Counted from the first letter of the stretch, positions 34,007-44,859 are shown. The stretch: DNA of 64,000 nt from Gelatoporia subvermispora B (GCA_000320605.2 KB445804.1:674895-738894), one strand, 5' to 3'. A program made the numbers and translations. Notes: generated from the letters alone by a model not told the origin.

Positions 34007-36350
34007 ATGTTTCTTCGCTCGCTCGCTGTTGTCTCGGTCGTTCTGTTCAATGGCCTTCTCGCGTCCACCGCAAGCATCAACTACAAATATGCGCGTGGAG
34101 CCAACTCGGGTCTAGGGGTCAGACAATGGCTTGAAAGCCTCGAGAGCTGGATGAATTTAACCAACTCTGGAGCTGGAATAATTCCTGTTAGTCTCTCGAA
34201 GGACTCGGAGTAAGTATTTGTACTTTATGACTGGTTACTAGCTGCTGAGACCGGTGGTCTAGGTCTTATTTCGCACTCATGTCCGTCGGAAACATCAGCT
34301 TTCAGGTTGCGCTGGACACGGCTTCTTCGGATCTTTGGCTTGTATCATCAGGGTGTCCGACTAGCTCCTGTACGGCTGTCCCCAGATACCAACTTGGCTA
34401 CCGCAGCCCGACCTTTGTACCTGTAAACAATAATCAGACAACTTTCAATGTCAGCTTCGTGGACGGAACTGGTATGTACTCCACACACGGCTGATGGTTA
34501 CGGAAAATTAGAACTGAATGCGTTCTAGGCGCATCCGGCTTCGTGGCCCGGGAGTCGATTCAAGTCGCCAATATGACTGTTGCCAGTCAAGCGTTCGGTA
34601 CTGCTGTCTCATTCTCGTTGTCTGAATGTCTCCTATTCATGCAGATTTGTCAGGTGTTGTCACTGCTTCCAATGTGACGCTAAATGATGAAATAAGCGGA
34701 GTCTTAGGTCTTGGATTTCCCCGCCTGTCTTCTATCTCGAATTCAGTCGTGAATGGTTGGTCCCATTTTGACGACTGAATGCGTCAAGGTCTCATTTGCC
34801 GGATAGCAACTCCGTTTTTTGCCACTCTGGCGCAGCAGGGACAGCTCAATTATCCTATTTTTGGACTGAGTTTGACAAGGAACGCAAGCGGGAGTTTGAC
34901 ACTTGGTGGGTTCGTGTTGACTTCGAATTGAACTTCATCTGACCATGTTGTCTATCGTTCATCATCAGGTGCTGTCGATGCATCTGTCGTCACGAATCGA
35001 AGCTTGATTGAATGGAATGAAGTCGTGCCTTTCGCGCCATTTGGCTCTGAGAGTAATACCTCGAGCTATTTGCAATGGACTATCCAGCTGTCAGGCATAT
35101 CGGTACGTTTGTGGTGCAAATTTCCGCGATCATACGCGCTAGAAGGCGATTTCTCAAGGTGAATGGCTCGGACTTAACCCCTATCCCGACCTACCCAAAG
35201 GATACATCCAACCACTCATTGGCGTTGTTTGATGTGTACGTATGGTCGAATCAGTGCAGCAACCGCAGCTCACCCCCAGCAATTTGCCAGCGGTTCGCCG
35301 GGGCTTTATGGCCCATACCAGGATGTAAGTAACACCAGCAGGCACTATTCACACGGGCTTTAACTGTTCTCAGGTTGCGCGGATCTATTCCTTCATTGAG
35401 GGTAGCCGCCTTGTGGGCACTGGTACGTAATGTGGGGTAAGTTTCGTTGAGATAGAACCTTGACATGCCTGTCAGATGGCCAGTGGGTAGTGCCATGCGA
35501 TGCTTCAGAGGTTATGAGTTTCAGGTTTGGGTGCGTCTTCTACTCCCAGGCAATTTGATCTGCCGTTCATTCACGAGACGCCAGGCAACAAAATTTCACC
35601 TTGCAACCTTCGGATTATCTCATCGGCCCTGCATCTGGAGACCCGGACCTTTGCCTCAGCTGGCCTGTAGCATTGCCTCCCAGTTCGGATGGTATCGACT
35701 GGCAGTTAGGTATGGTTTATGTAATATCCCTCTGCGCCGGATTGCTGAACACGCTGCACAGGTGGTGCCTTTTTGCGGACTGTCTATTCCATATTCAGGT
35801 AAAATTTATCGCGGTGGTCAGCACCATATGTCGCTCACATTTTCAATATGTTAGTTTTGGTATCGACTCCAAAGAGCCGCCCATGATCGGCTTGTACCCA
35901 CTGAACAATGCGAGCGCGCCTGTCGAATCTCCGGACGCCGTGGCGTCGTTTCTTTCGTCGGCCTCGGCCACTGTCGCGACGACGCTCCCGAACTTCGTTT
36001 TCTCTACACCATCTTTCACGACACCGCCTTACGCGTTTAACACCTCCGTCAAGGCGCCCCCGGGCCTGATCGTCTCTTCCGGGCTTGCCACGAGCACGTA
36101 TTCCCCCGTGCTGAACACGCGGCACCCTGACGCCACCGCCCTGCCCATCGTGTCACCGTCGCCCACCCTCTTCACATTGATTCAGACGAACGCAAATGGG
36201 CAGATTATAACGTCCATCTCCACCGCATCTGCGCCGTCCATCACCCTCGGCGAGCCACCTGGCTGGACAAGCGGTGCATCTCGGATATCCACCGGCTTTC
36301 CTGTCGTCATGGCCAGCATCGTCACCGCGTCTCTATATCTCCTTCTTTAA
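34007..36350 (+). CDS. Aspartic protease A1 family, secreted and probably GPI-anchored
   Basis: Pepsin-like endopeptidase. Start at 34007: signal peptide MFLRSLAVVSVVLFNGLLAS. First active-site motif is VALDTASSDLWLVSSGCP (DTA instead of DTG). The second requires an intron at about 35237-35292 (GTACGT..TTGCCAG), which joins ALFDV to GSPGLYGPYQD, giving D-V-G-S instead of D-T/S-G-T; without this intron the frame is lost. The rest follows the basidiomycete pattern: GTGQWVVPCDASEVMSF, LQPSDYLIGPASGDP, LCLSWPVALPPSSDGIDW, FLRTVYSIFSFGID, EPPMIGLYPL. A long Ser/Thr/Pro-rich tail ends in a small-residue site (SGASRISTG) and a hydrophobic end (FPVVMASIVTASLYLLL), a typical GPI signal. Many N-glycosylation sequons. 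Stop at 36348-36350. Both catalytic Asp residues are present, so activity is possible. Confidence 0.82.
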
Positions 36351-37062
36351 CCGCTCTCTTCGCCCGCATCTGCCATCCCAGTCGTTTCATCCGTCGATTG
36401 CACTGTTGTCGCGTTTTTTCATTCGTTGTACCCATTGGACTTTCTGCCGCATCCTCCTGTGTATTTATTGCTATCTAGCTCCGCCGCGGACCTTCATAAT
36501 CTTCTAGCTTTTACATACGGCGCAATGCATCATGATCGATCAAACCACGTCTTGACACCTTTGTCAGTTGCACCCACAGAGATCAGATCTTCTCGACCGG
36601 GAACTATCACCTCCCCTTGCCCGCGGGGGTACTTGACTTTGCGCGCTGATACGTCATTGACGCCGATCAGAACGGCCCAATTCGGATCGAAGGCGGGAGC
36701 GTCGCTGAAGGCACCGCCTGTGTGTGAAGAGTGAAACGTTAGCCGATGACGCGGACGTTTATCGAAATGTCCGTTGATCATCCTTGTCGACCGTGGCCAC
36801 ACTGCGTCAGTCTGGGAAGCATCAACGTACGGAAAAGATCAATGTAATTGATACATCACCCGTAACGTAATGTACAACATTACACTAAACGATCGCAGTC
36901 GGCCTGTACAACTAGTGATACAATTACTATCATTTGGGTCCCAGTTCGCGAACATTTTGCGATGCCCAGGAAGGCGGGTGGATCGCGAAGGGTGAAAGAT
37001 GCAAAGTACGACAATCAAGTTGGAAGATTGACAGAGAGAACAACTATACGAGACACCTCCGC
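36351..37062. other. Convergent region between protease and phosphoketolase
   Basis: A stretch of 712 bases. Holds only the doubtful minus-strand exon at 36530-36781 and the two 3' UTRs. Confidence 0.4.
36530..36781 (-). CDS. Possible small coding exon, unknown protein
   Basis: Not recognised. From an acceptor ACACAG near 36720 the minus strand reads GGAFSDAPAFDPNWAVLIGV, then NDVSARKVKYPRGQGEVIVP and GREDLISVGATDKGVKTWFD before a TGA at 36530. Codon third positions are GC-rich and the composition is protein-like, unlike most random frames here. An upstream Met in the same frame exists (MINGHFDKRP, about 36781), and a more distant candidate exon starts MFANWDPNDSN near 36964. The exon chain could not be settled. 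It may be a small gene convergent with the protease, or a relic. Confidence 0.35.
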   Translation of the reverse strand: MINGHFDKRPRHRLTFHSSHTGGAFSDAPAFDPNWAVLIGVNDVSARKVKYPRGQGEVIVPGREDLISVGATDKGVKTWFDRS

Positions 37063-39872
37063 TTACTCGAAGGTCGGCACGTCGAAAGTGCCCTCCGGGT
37101 CCTTGCCATTGGCAAGGATGTACTCCTCGTCCTTCTTCGCCATATGCATGTACTCGCTGATTCTAGCATGCGCATCGACTTCCACCCACGGATTCGCGAG
37201 CGCAGCGCCCCGTACGGCAGCTGCCGCGACGTGATACCGCGACGTGTGGTTCACGAGCATCATCGCGAACGGCGACGTCGTCGTGCCCTCCTCGCGGTAT
37301 CTGTGGCCAAGCGTGAGCATCACGTTTCCGCGACAGTACCGGAGCAAGACACGCACCCTTCGATAGTCGTTCTCGCGACACCCGGCCTTCCAAAAAGCAA
37401 GCTCTTCAGCTCCCCTGGGTAGCCGTGGTAGTTGAAGTGGACCGGCTTGTCCGTCGTGAAGAGCGCGTTCCACTCTATATCGCTGAGCGCGTGTGGGTGG
37501 GAGCCGAATGGACCGAGGATCATGAGATCTGTGACATTGATAACACGCACGCGCAGAGCCGGGAGAGTCTTCCGGAGGAGTGCGGCTGCAGCGATGACTT
37601 CGAAGGTAACCTCGACACCGATGCCGACCAGGACAACGTCCGGTCGCACACCGTCATCGACGCTAGCGAATTTCCAGATGGACGCGCCAGCAATGCAATG
37701 CTATATGCCACGTTAGCGTGGCCATAATGGAATAAGTTGACAAGCGCCGTACCTTGTCGGCCTCTTCGGGGCTGAGCCATACAGGTGTAGGCTGCTTGCT
37801 GCCGACCATCAAGTTGATATAGTTCTTCGCACGCAAGCAATGTGCCATTGTCGAAAGGAAGCAGTTCGCGTCCGGGGGAAGATACACCCTAGCCATGCTA
37901 GGCTTGAGATTGAGGATGGCACCAATGAAGCTTGGGTTCTGGTGCGAGAATCCGTTATGCTCCTGGCGGGCCCACGTAGAGGTCTCAAGGTAGTTCAGCG
38001 AACCGACCGGCTGGCGCCAGGTAGTTTCGTGCGCCATCTTGACGAACTTTGTGTATTGTACCATCATCGTGTGCACGATGCCGAGGAATGCCTCGTAGCT
38101 CGGGAAAAGACCCGTGCGACCGGTGAGCGTGTAGCCTTGCAGCATGCCTTGGCATGTGTGCTCGGACAGGATCTCAATTACTCGTCCGCCCTTAGCACGT
38201 GAAGCAATATCCCACTGGAAGTTGCGGTTGCTGTCGCGGAGGACGGCGTCCAGCTTGTTTGAGACAAGTTCATCGGGGGAAAAGATACGGAATGAGGAGG
38301 GATTCCTATCACCAACGTCAGCTCAAGTGATCTGTAGAACGGCTACAGACTAGACTTACTGCTTGACAACCTCGTGCAGTAGCTCACCGGTTACCTTCAT
38401 ACAACTTTGTTGAGTACCCTGCTCGACACCGAACGGCGTCCAGTCAGGCACATCCAGTGGAGTATATGCTGCGTAAGCCTCTTTGCGCTGGCCAAGCTTC
38501 TTCTCATCATTCTAAAAGGAGTATATATTGGTGTCGACTATGACGCGCATACAGTGACAGAAACACGTACCTCAGGGATGACTTGGAGAATAGCTTCCAC
38601 AGGCTTGCCCTCGGAGTCAAATAACTGTTCCGGTTTGTATGATGCGAGCCACTCTTGAAGCTGTTTAAGTTCCTCCGGATCGTCCTTTGCTCCCGGGAGC
38701 GGGACCTGGTGTGCGTGGAAAGAACCTTCTACGATCTCGCCATGGACCTTCTTTGGGCCAGACCATCCCTGTTAGCGCATACCGTTAGTGATTTCCTTCA
38801 GGAAAGTGTAGATCTTTCTGACTTTGGGCGTGCGAAGGATCAGCACGGGCCATCTAGGCTTCACGATGGGGTTCCCTTGGCGAGCGCGACGCTGGATCTC
38901 CTTGATCTCGCCGATGGCCCATGCCATAGACGCAGCGAGATCTTCATCGATGCGTGCAAGATCCTCGACGAAGCGCACCTGATAGCCGTAGCCGGTGAAG
39001 AGCGCGGTGAGTTCCTTGTCATCCATGGTCCCGTAGATCGTGCGTTCGCTGATCTTAAATCCATTGACGTGCACAATTGGTAGGACCGCACCCGACTCGG
39101 CAGGGTCGATGTACTTGTAGCCGTGCCACGCCGTTGCAGTCGGGCCAGTCTCGGCCTCGCCATCACCAACGACACAGACGCAGATGAGGTCCGGCTTGTC
39201 CATGACCGCGCCGAAGGAGACACCGAGCGCGTAGCCCAGTTCGCCTCCTTCGTGTATGGAACCCGGGGTCTCGGCGTTGATGTGACTATATGCGCGTCTG
39301 AGTTTCGTTTCGTCCCGGTCTCTAGTTTACTCACCTAGGGAAGCCACCCGGGGCGCTAAACCCAGAGATGAGGTGCGCCAGCCCTGGCGCATCACGCGTG
39401 TACTTTGGCCAGAACCGCGCAAGAGAGTTCTCGAGCCAAAGACATGCGAGCATGGCTGGGGCACCGTGTCCCGGTCCGACAACGTAGAGTGCGTCGAGGT
39501 CGAGCTTGCGCACGAGGAGGTTCATGTGTGCGTAGACGAGGATGAGCCCTGGGCAAGTGCCCCAGTGACCGAGTAGACGCGGTTTGATGTCCTCTGGGGT
39601 GAGATCTCTCTGCAGCAGGGTATTGTCCTTGAGGAATATCATTGCTGCATGAGACCAGATTGTGTTGTTAGTGATGGCACATGAGCAACAGAGACGTGAG
39701 ACGCACCGGCAGCGATGTAGTCCGCTGCACGCCGGAATTTGCGGATACAGTCGATCTCAGCAGGAGAAAGTGCATTCTGGATATTGAGCTGGACGCGGTA
39801 GTCGAGCATGGAGTCGGGGAGGTTGGACGGATCTGGCGGAGGGTTGGGCTGGTAGATCTCCTGGCCGGGCAT
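37063..39872 (-). CDS. xfp: Xylulose-5-P/fructose-6-P phosphoketolase
   Basis: Thiamine-diphosphate enzyme that cleaves xylulose-5-P (or fructose-6-P) with phosphate to acetyl-phosphate and glyceraldehyde-3-P (or erythrose-4-P). Start at 39872 (MPGQEIYQPNPPPDPSNLP). N-terminal phosphoketolase domain: LLGHWGTCPGLILVYAHMN, YVVGPGHGAPA, SAPGGFPSHINAETPGSIHEG, and the thiamine-diphosphate motif VVGDGEAETGP. Middle domain: PKGWSGPK, HQVPLP, SNKLDAVL. C-terminal domain: GRTGLFPSYEAF, ARQEHNGFSHQNP, YLPPDANC, and HALSDIEWNALFTTDKPVHF near the end. About 800 residues with six or so introns, normal length. Stop TAA at 37063-37065. The next gene upstream on the same strand is acetate kinase, the enzyme that uses its product. 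A TATA box at 39967-39973 and GACGCGTC palindromes at 40268 and 40284 lie upstream. Confidence 0.96.
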
Positions 39873-39966
39873 GTCGACGAAAAGTGAACTGGGTGTTGTT
39901 GAGTAGGTGGTGGTTATGACGGAAAGGCGGGGACGCCTGGTATCTGGAAAGGAGAAGGGTGTGCAT

Positions 39967-39973
39967 CTTTATA
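39967..39973 (-). promoter_or_regulatory. TATA box of phosphoketolase gene
   Basis: TATAAAG on the minus strand, about 95 bases before the start codon at 39872. Confidence 0.55.
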
Positions 39974-40267
39974 TGCTCCCGCATTTGTCGGCGTCGCGAG
40001 ACGTTGGAGAGCTGCGAACAACGGATGCTGCTTGTGAGAGCGGGACCCCGCGCACCACGGTGCGCCCAGGCGTGTAGACGAGTCTGTCCAATCGCACGCA
40101 CTGCTGGGACGTATGTCTGGCTGTACGATGGCGGAGTGTCTGGGGCCAGGTGCAAGTGACGAAGTGCCTGACGCAACGAAGGGGCGGGCGCTTGCTCGCG
40201 CATGGAGAGGGCGGGGAAGCGCGCGCATCGGAGATCCGGCGCGGCGTCTTCCAGCAGATTTGATCGA

Positions 40268-40275
40268 GACGCGTC
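40268..40275. promoter_or_regulatory. GACGCGTC palindrome, copy 1, xfp promoter
   Basis: Part of the 10-bp palindrome AGACGCGTCT, about 396 bases before the phosphoketolase start. One of six GACGCGTC copies in the window. Confidence 0.4.
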
Positions 40276-40283
40276 TTCGGCCA

Positions 40284-40291
40284 GACGCGTC
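40284..40291. promoter_or_regulatory. GACGCGTC palindrome, copy 2, xfp promoter
   Basis: Second copy, 16 bases from the first, continuing into overlapping CGCGT units to about 40304. The pairing suggests a double site. Confidence 0.4.
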
Positions 40292-40883
40292 GCGTCGCGT
40301 CGACCGCGGTCTCGCTCCCTCGCGTTCCCTCCAGCGCAGCCTGGCCCCCCTTTAGCTTCTTCCTCCCTCGCCCCTCTCGAGTCTATCAGACTTTTTGTGT
40401 CTACGGCTGTGCTTGCTCCTGTCGCGTTCTTCTCTTCCACACGTCTTCTCCGACTTAGGACTGTAGGACAAATTCAGACCTAGTCGATGCGCGCTCTGGA
40501 CCTGGGCTAAATATGCAGCTGCATACAGTATGTTGCGACAGAAATATGGTAGAGATCGAGACGGGTGCGATGAATCCCGCCGATGTCCGCTCTGCATGCT
40601 TCTCGATGCATGTGCTACTTCTGCGAAAGAAGGGACTTCTACGGGTTCACGAATTTGCTTAAGTGTCTTCCATGACATGCTGCGATCAAGTCAGGCCTTC
40701 GATGTTCATATGACATGTCTAAATGATGCCCCACGTTCACCTGGAGCAGATCTGTATATGATAACCTTCTCCACACAAACCATTCGGGACGCCCCAATTT
40801 CACAAGGAGGTATAGTACAACATGAGAAGTCCACAACAATCGTACATCTTCAGAATTCGCATGGCTCTGCAGTCCGATACAGA

Positions 40884-42441
40884 TTACTTCCAAAAGGTCT
40901 CCACAACCGCGCACTCCTTCGCCATCTCCATCTGCTCGTCTGTTCTGCACACGAGGATCCTCTTCCCGTCCTCCGTACTCTTCCATATCTCCACAACGCT
41001 GCCCTCTTGGTCGTCCACCCCGTTGTTCTTTGTTTGGTCTACTTCGAACCCGAGGCAGCGCACCTTCTCTACGACCGCCTCCCGCAAGTCTGCGCTTTTC
41101 TCTCCGATGCCTCCCGAAAAGACGAGCGCGTCGACGCATCCGCCGAGCAGTACGTAGTACGTGCCGATCTCGCCCATGATGCGGTCCACAAACAACTCAA
41201 ACGCCATCTTGAACTTCTCGTCTGTCTTCCACCCGCTCATATCCTGCAACCCTTTCTCTTGGCTAGGCTGTTTGTTCGTGTCCGTTTGCGTTTCCTCCCA
41301 CTTCCGCATCCCCTCTACGACCTCCGCAAAGTCTGCCGTACCAGTGAGCGCCTTCCAGCCGGCTTGGCGGTTCAGGATATCTTCGGCAAGCGTGACGTGC
41401 ACCTGCGCCTCGACCTCGCGCTTGTGGCTCATGTGTCCCGCGCGGTTCGTATAGTGGAACACGAGCGACGGGTCGATCCGCCCGCTGCGTGTCGCCCCAG
41501 GCAGCCCGCTCACTGGCGTCAGGCCCATGGACGTATTGACCGAGCGCCCAGCTCGGATTGCGCACGCGGACGCGCCGGACCCAAGGTGCATGACGATGAG
41601 GTTCGTCCGGGACACGTCCTAAGGGGAGGTCAGCAGCGGAGCAGTATTCAAGTCATAGAAGGCGCACCTTTTGGAGATGGTGGCATACGGAACCCAGAAT
41701 GTATGCATCTACATTCTCGCGTCAGTCTCGGGGTACAACTAGGTAAATTCCCTACGCACAGCTCAGCCCATGGAAGCCATATTTCTTCAGTCCACGGGTC
41801 ATAGCGACCTCCTGGTCGATGGCGTAGCTCGCAATGTGCGCGGGTATCGTACGGTGGAAAGACGTATCAAAGTACGCAACGGACGCTGCCTTCGGGAGAG
41901 CATCCAGACACGCTTTCATGACCGCAAGTGCTCCGCCGTTGTGCCTGCAACCCATTTGGTCAACATTCTGAACGCACTATCGGCACGAAACAGGAGCTCA
42001 CAGCGGTGCGAGATCCGACAGCTTCTCGATATGGTGATATCGCTCCTGGTCGACGACGACGGGCTCGAAATAGTCACCGCCATGCACGACACGGTGGCAT
42101 ACATACTTGACGCGGCTCTTGTCGATGTGCGCCTCGCGCTCCATGTACTGCAAAAAACGCTCACACGCGCTCGCATGGTCGTGCACCTCGTCGACGTGCT
42201 GCTTCTTCGCGTCCGCGCCCTTGTGTGGCGCAGAGTGCGTGAAGGAGAACGAGAAGGACGCGGGCGGCGCAGAGAGGTTCGTGATGCTCGAGGTGAGGAG
42301 GAGCGTGACGCTCCTATGCCCCGGCGGCGCTCCCGAGGACGTGTCGGAGACGGCGTCGTGGTTGCGCTGATAGAGGGACATCTTGAGCGATGAGGAGCCA
42401 GCATTGGCGGCGAGGATGAGGTCGGCCGCGTGCGGGGACAT
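40884..42441 (-). CDS. ack: Acetate kinase
   Basis: Interconverts acetyl-phosphate + ADP and acetate + ATP. Start taken at 42441 (MSPHAADLILAANAGSSSLK), giving the conserved N-terminal NAGSSSLK nucleotide/acetate loop. Further motifs: CHRVVHGG, HNGGALAVM across the intron at about 41949-42005, VAYFDTSFHRTIP, GLKKYGFHGLS, IVMHLGSGASACAIR, DTSMG-like NTSMGLTPVSGLPGATRSG, and LVFSGGIGEKS. A charged insertion (TQTDTNKQPSQEKG) and a Ser-rich stretch after residue 30 distinguish it from bacterial enzymes. About 460 residues in four exons; stop at 40884-40886. An in-frame ATG 90 bases upstream (42531) would add 30 basic residues without acidic ones, resembling a mitochondrial presequence. Adjacency to phosphoketolase on the same strand indicates a functional pair producing acetate and ATP. 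Confidence 0.95.
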
Positions 42442-43160
42442 GTTGGCGATAGTTGGGCTGTGTGCTTGAGCTATTCTCTTGTGAGCGGTCAGATTTCTGA
42501 GGAGAACGGGTGCATGTCGTGGTAGGTACATATCAGCGCGTCTGCTCCAAGCAACGGTGCAGTCCCGTGAGCAGACAGCGTCGAGACAGGTCCAGCCCGT
42601 CCAGACGCTGTCTATTCACCGCTCAAGCAGATGCATGAACGCACGATTCGAGATCTGGCCTCGAGATCTTGGGCCTGAGAAGATCTGATGGCGATCTGTA
42701 ATAGAGCCGAGGCTAATCGAGAATCCTAGAAGAATCCTAAACGCTTGTAAGAGAGTTCGGAGGATGCTATCTGGACACAAGGGAAGAGAAAGGCAGTAGG
42801 TTGAGAGGTGAAGATACAGGGGGAGGAGTGGACCGGTGTGATCGCATCTAGCATTCGACGAGATGGTCAACACCCACCGCCACGAGATATCGATGACGTC
42901 GTTTCATAGACGCGATCGGAGATGTATGACATGATTGGAGCCCACGGAACCGTTTCCGTCAGCTTTTGGTTTGCACGCGCAACGTTGCGTATATCCTACC
43001 ACCTAATTTAATGTTTTCGTAATGACCATGAATATCATAAATGTCGTAGTACAGCATGTGGGTTGAATAGATACATTCTAAAGCACAACGTCCAGGCACG
43101 AAGCATTCCAAGTCCTTGTATTCCGAAGTCAGACTGTTTTTACACACCTTGCAAGAAATA
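42442..43160. other. Intergenic region upstream of acetate kinase
   Basis: A stretch of 719 bases. Holds the acetate kinase promoter with the inverted repeat above, and the 3' UTR of the next minus-strand gene. No gene seen. Confidence 0.5.
42573..42613. repeat. 10-bp inverted repeat upstream of acetate kinase
   Basis: AGACAGCGTC at 42573-42582 and its exact complement GACGCTGTCT at 42604-42613, 21 bases apart, about 130-170 bases before the acetate kinase start codon. Could be a factor site or a hairpin. Confidence 0.45.
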
Positions 43161-44417
43161 CTACCACGCTTGGGAAGGCCAATCCGGGAGATTGTTGAGG
43201 GCCGCATTGATGCTCTCCCGAACACGTCGCTTCGAGGCCAGATCACCGGATTGACGATATCCCGTGTAGACCTCCTGGAATTGGAATGCGGATGCCGCAA
43301 CAGAATCTAGATCACAAATAAATTTAAGATCGCCGAAGATCGAGACACGATATGTATAGATGACGCACCGAAGTTAGAGTCCGCCTGCTTCGCGAGCTGC
43401 AAAGCATACTTGTTAAAATGCATATATCACGCGGGAAAGTAGCAGAGCTCACACTCTCCAATCGCTGGATCTCCTGCGCCTGAGGGTTATATCCACCATA
43501 TGCTCCCCCACCGAACAGGCCCTGGCCTCCCATGGCGCGCACACGGACTTCAATCTCGCGCTTCCGCGCGCCCCACGCCTCTTTCAGCACGTCGAACGAG
43601 TGCTGTGCCTGAAGACGAGAGATGAGTGCCCGGATGAAGCTGGCGCCAGAGAAACATATAAGCGCACCTGCTTCCACGCATAGCCATCCCAAACCTCCAG
43701 CTCCGCCTTGTGCTGCTGTACATACTCGCGCGGATGCGGCGGTCTATATCCAGCGCCCGTGCCCGGCCCTGCACCGCCCCCGCCCCCATAACCCGAGCCC
43801 GACTGGCCACCCGACGAGAGTAGCGGGTCAAACTCAGCGACATATTGCTGTGGGACCTGCTGTTGCTGTTGCTGTGGCTGCTGCATGTAGCTCTGCTGAT
43901 ATCCCGCGCCAAACTGTGGCTGCGGAGATGTTGGCGAGGCATACCCGCCGTACTGGTGTTGCTGCAGCTGTGGCTGCTGCTGAGCATACCCGCCATACCC
44001 CGCGCTGGGTACGCCAGACACCTGCGAGACGAGTTGCTGCCCGAAGGCGGTCGACGGCTGGAACGGCATGCCGGTGGCCTGCTGTGGCGGTGGCCCTTGC
44101 ATGTATCCCTGTTGCTGCCCATATCCTCCGCCTCCAGTGAATCCGGAGCCCTGCCCACCCCATGAGGTCGGCTGTGGGTGTACCTGCTGCTGGTTGTAGC
44201 CATACTGCCCTGGATTGCTGTCTCCTGAGAACGACGAGGAGGGGGTGTTGAGCGCGGAGGGCCGCTGCATCCACGAGGTGAAGTGAGTCGAAACGGTCGG
44301 GTCGTCGGAGCCGTCGATGTCTGGGTAGCGCGAGAGCGCGTTTGCGGGGTGGTCGATGAAGGGATTGTTCGAGAGCTCGGGCGGCGGCGAGCCGTAGCTC
44401 CGTGGTGGCGAGTACAT
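43161..44417 (-). CDS. Q/G/P-rich protein of unknown function
   Basis: Not recognised beyond a likely basidiomycete orphan family. Start at 44417 (MYSPPRSYGSPPPELSNNPF). The first 200 residues are disordered, with runs of Gln (YMQQPQQQQQQVPQQYV), Gly-Tyr and Pro. The ordered part starts at PPHPREYVQQHKAELEVWDG and runs over four exons: YAWKQAQHSFDVLKEAWGAR, REIEVRVRAMG, QEIQRLESLAKQADSNFDSV, and a final helix (REVRESINAALNN-like) ending LPDWPSQAW before the stop at 43161-43163. Introns at about 43620-43675 and 43400-43455 and near 43322-43370 keep the frame. About 330 residues. The Gln/Gly/Tyr-rich N-terminus with a C-terminal helical domain suggests an assembly or adaptor protein, but function is unknown. 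Confidence 0.7.
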
Positions 44418-44859
44418 AGTGAGTTCAAGCGCGCGAGTCGTTGAGCGGTATCGATGTAGTGGATATACGGCAGGTAATGGTGTAGATCAATGCACAGGTT
44501 CGCAGTGCGTGGCCGGTCTCTGGAGGAGAACTGAAGTAGAATGGAGAGTTCACTGCGGATCGGACGAGATGGGCGGAAGGTCTCAGGCGCTCAGACGACT
44601 GCGGGGGACTTGGAAGGAGGCGTAATTTCGAGCCGGACCGCGTCACCCGTGGGCCGTCCCCAGCTTTTCTCTCGCTATCGACCTCGATTATTCCCCGTTC
44701 GTAGATATTCCGTACTGCCACACGCAACACACGAGTCACAGCATCTGATAATACAAGGACAACGCCATCATTCGATAGAACATTTCCCTACTCAAACACA
44801 AGCGCTACCGACACACTGCCTCCTCATACCGCTATTGTGATATACAACCGGGTGCGAGA
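44418..44859. other. Intergenic region
   Basis: A stretch of 442 bases between two minus-strand genes: promoter of the Q-rich gene and 3' UTR of the first DUF6593 gene. No gene seen. Confidence 0.5.

Larger units (their letters stand above)
39873..40883. other. Intergenic region between phosphoketolase and acetate kinase
   Basis: About 1 kb. The left half is the phosphoketolase promoter, with a TATA box, GC-rich CGCGT repeats (40268-40304) and a pyrimidine-rich tract (about 40340-40380). The right half is the acetate kinase 3' UTR. No gene seen. Confidence 0.55.

Noticed and set aside
35237..35257. Possible 19-21 base ultra-short intron in the aspartic protease
   Set aside because: A normal 56-base intron with GTACGT and TTGCCAG borders restores the frame and the family pattern GLYGPYQD, so no ultra-short intron is needed.
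39757..40440. Minus-strand open frame of 227 codons over the phosphoketolase start
   Set aside because: It overlaps the first phosphoketolase exon in another frame and the promoter with its TATA box; sequence is Arg/Ala/Ser-rich and nondescript.
40530..41804. Plus-strand open frame of 424 codons
   Set aside because: It lies exactly antisense to acetate kinase, whose minus-strand reading has all family motifs. The plus reading has no family pattern; long antisense frames arise from GC-rich codon bias.
43550..44428. Second long minus-strand frame (292 codons) over the Q-rich gene
   Set aside because: A frame-shifted shadow of the Q/G/P repeats. The other frame starts with a good ATG and continues through spliced exons.
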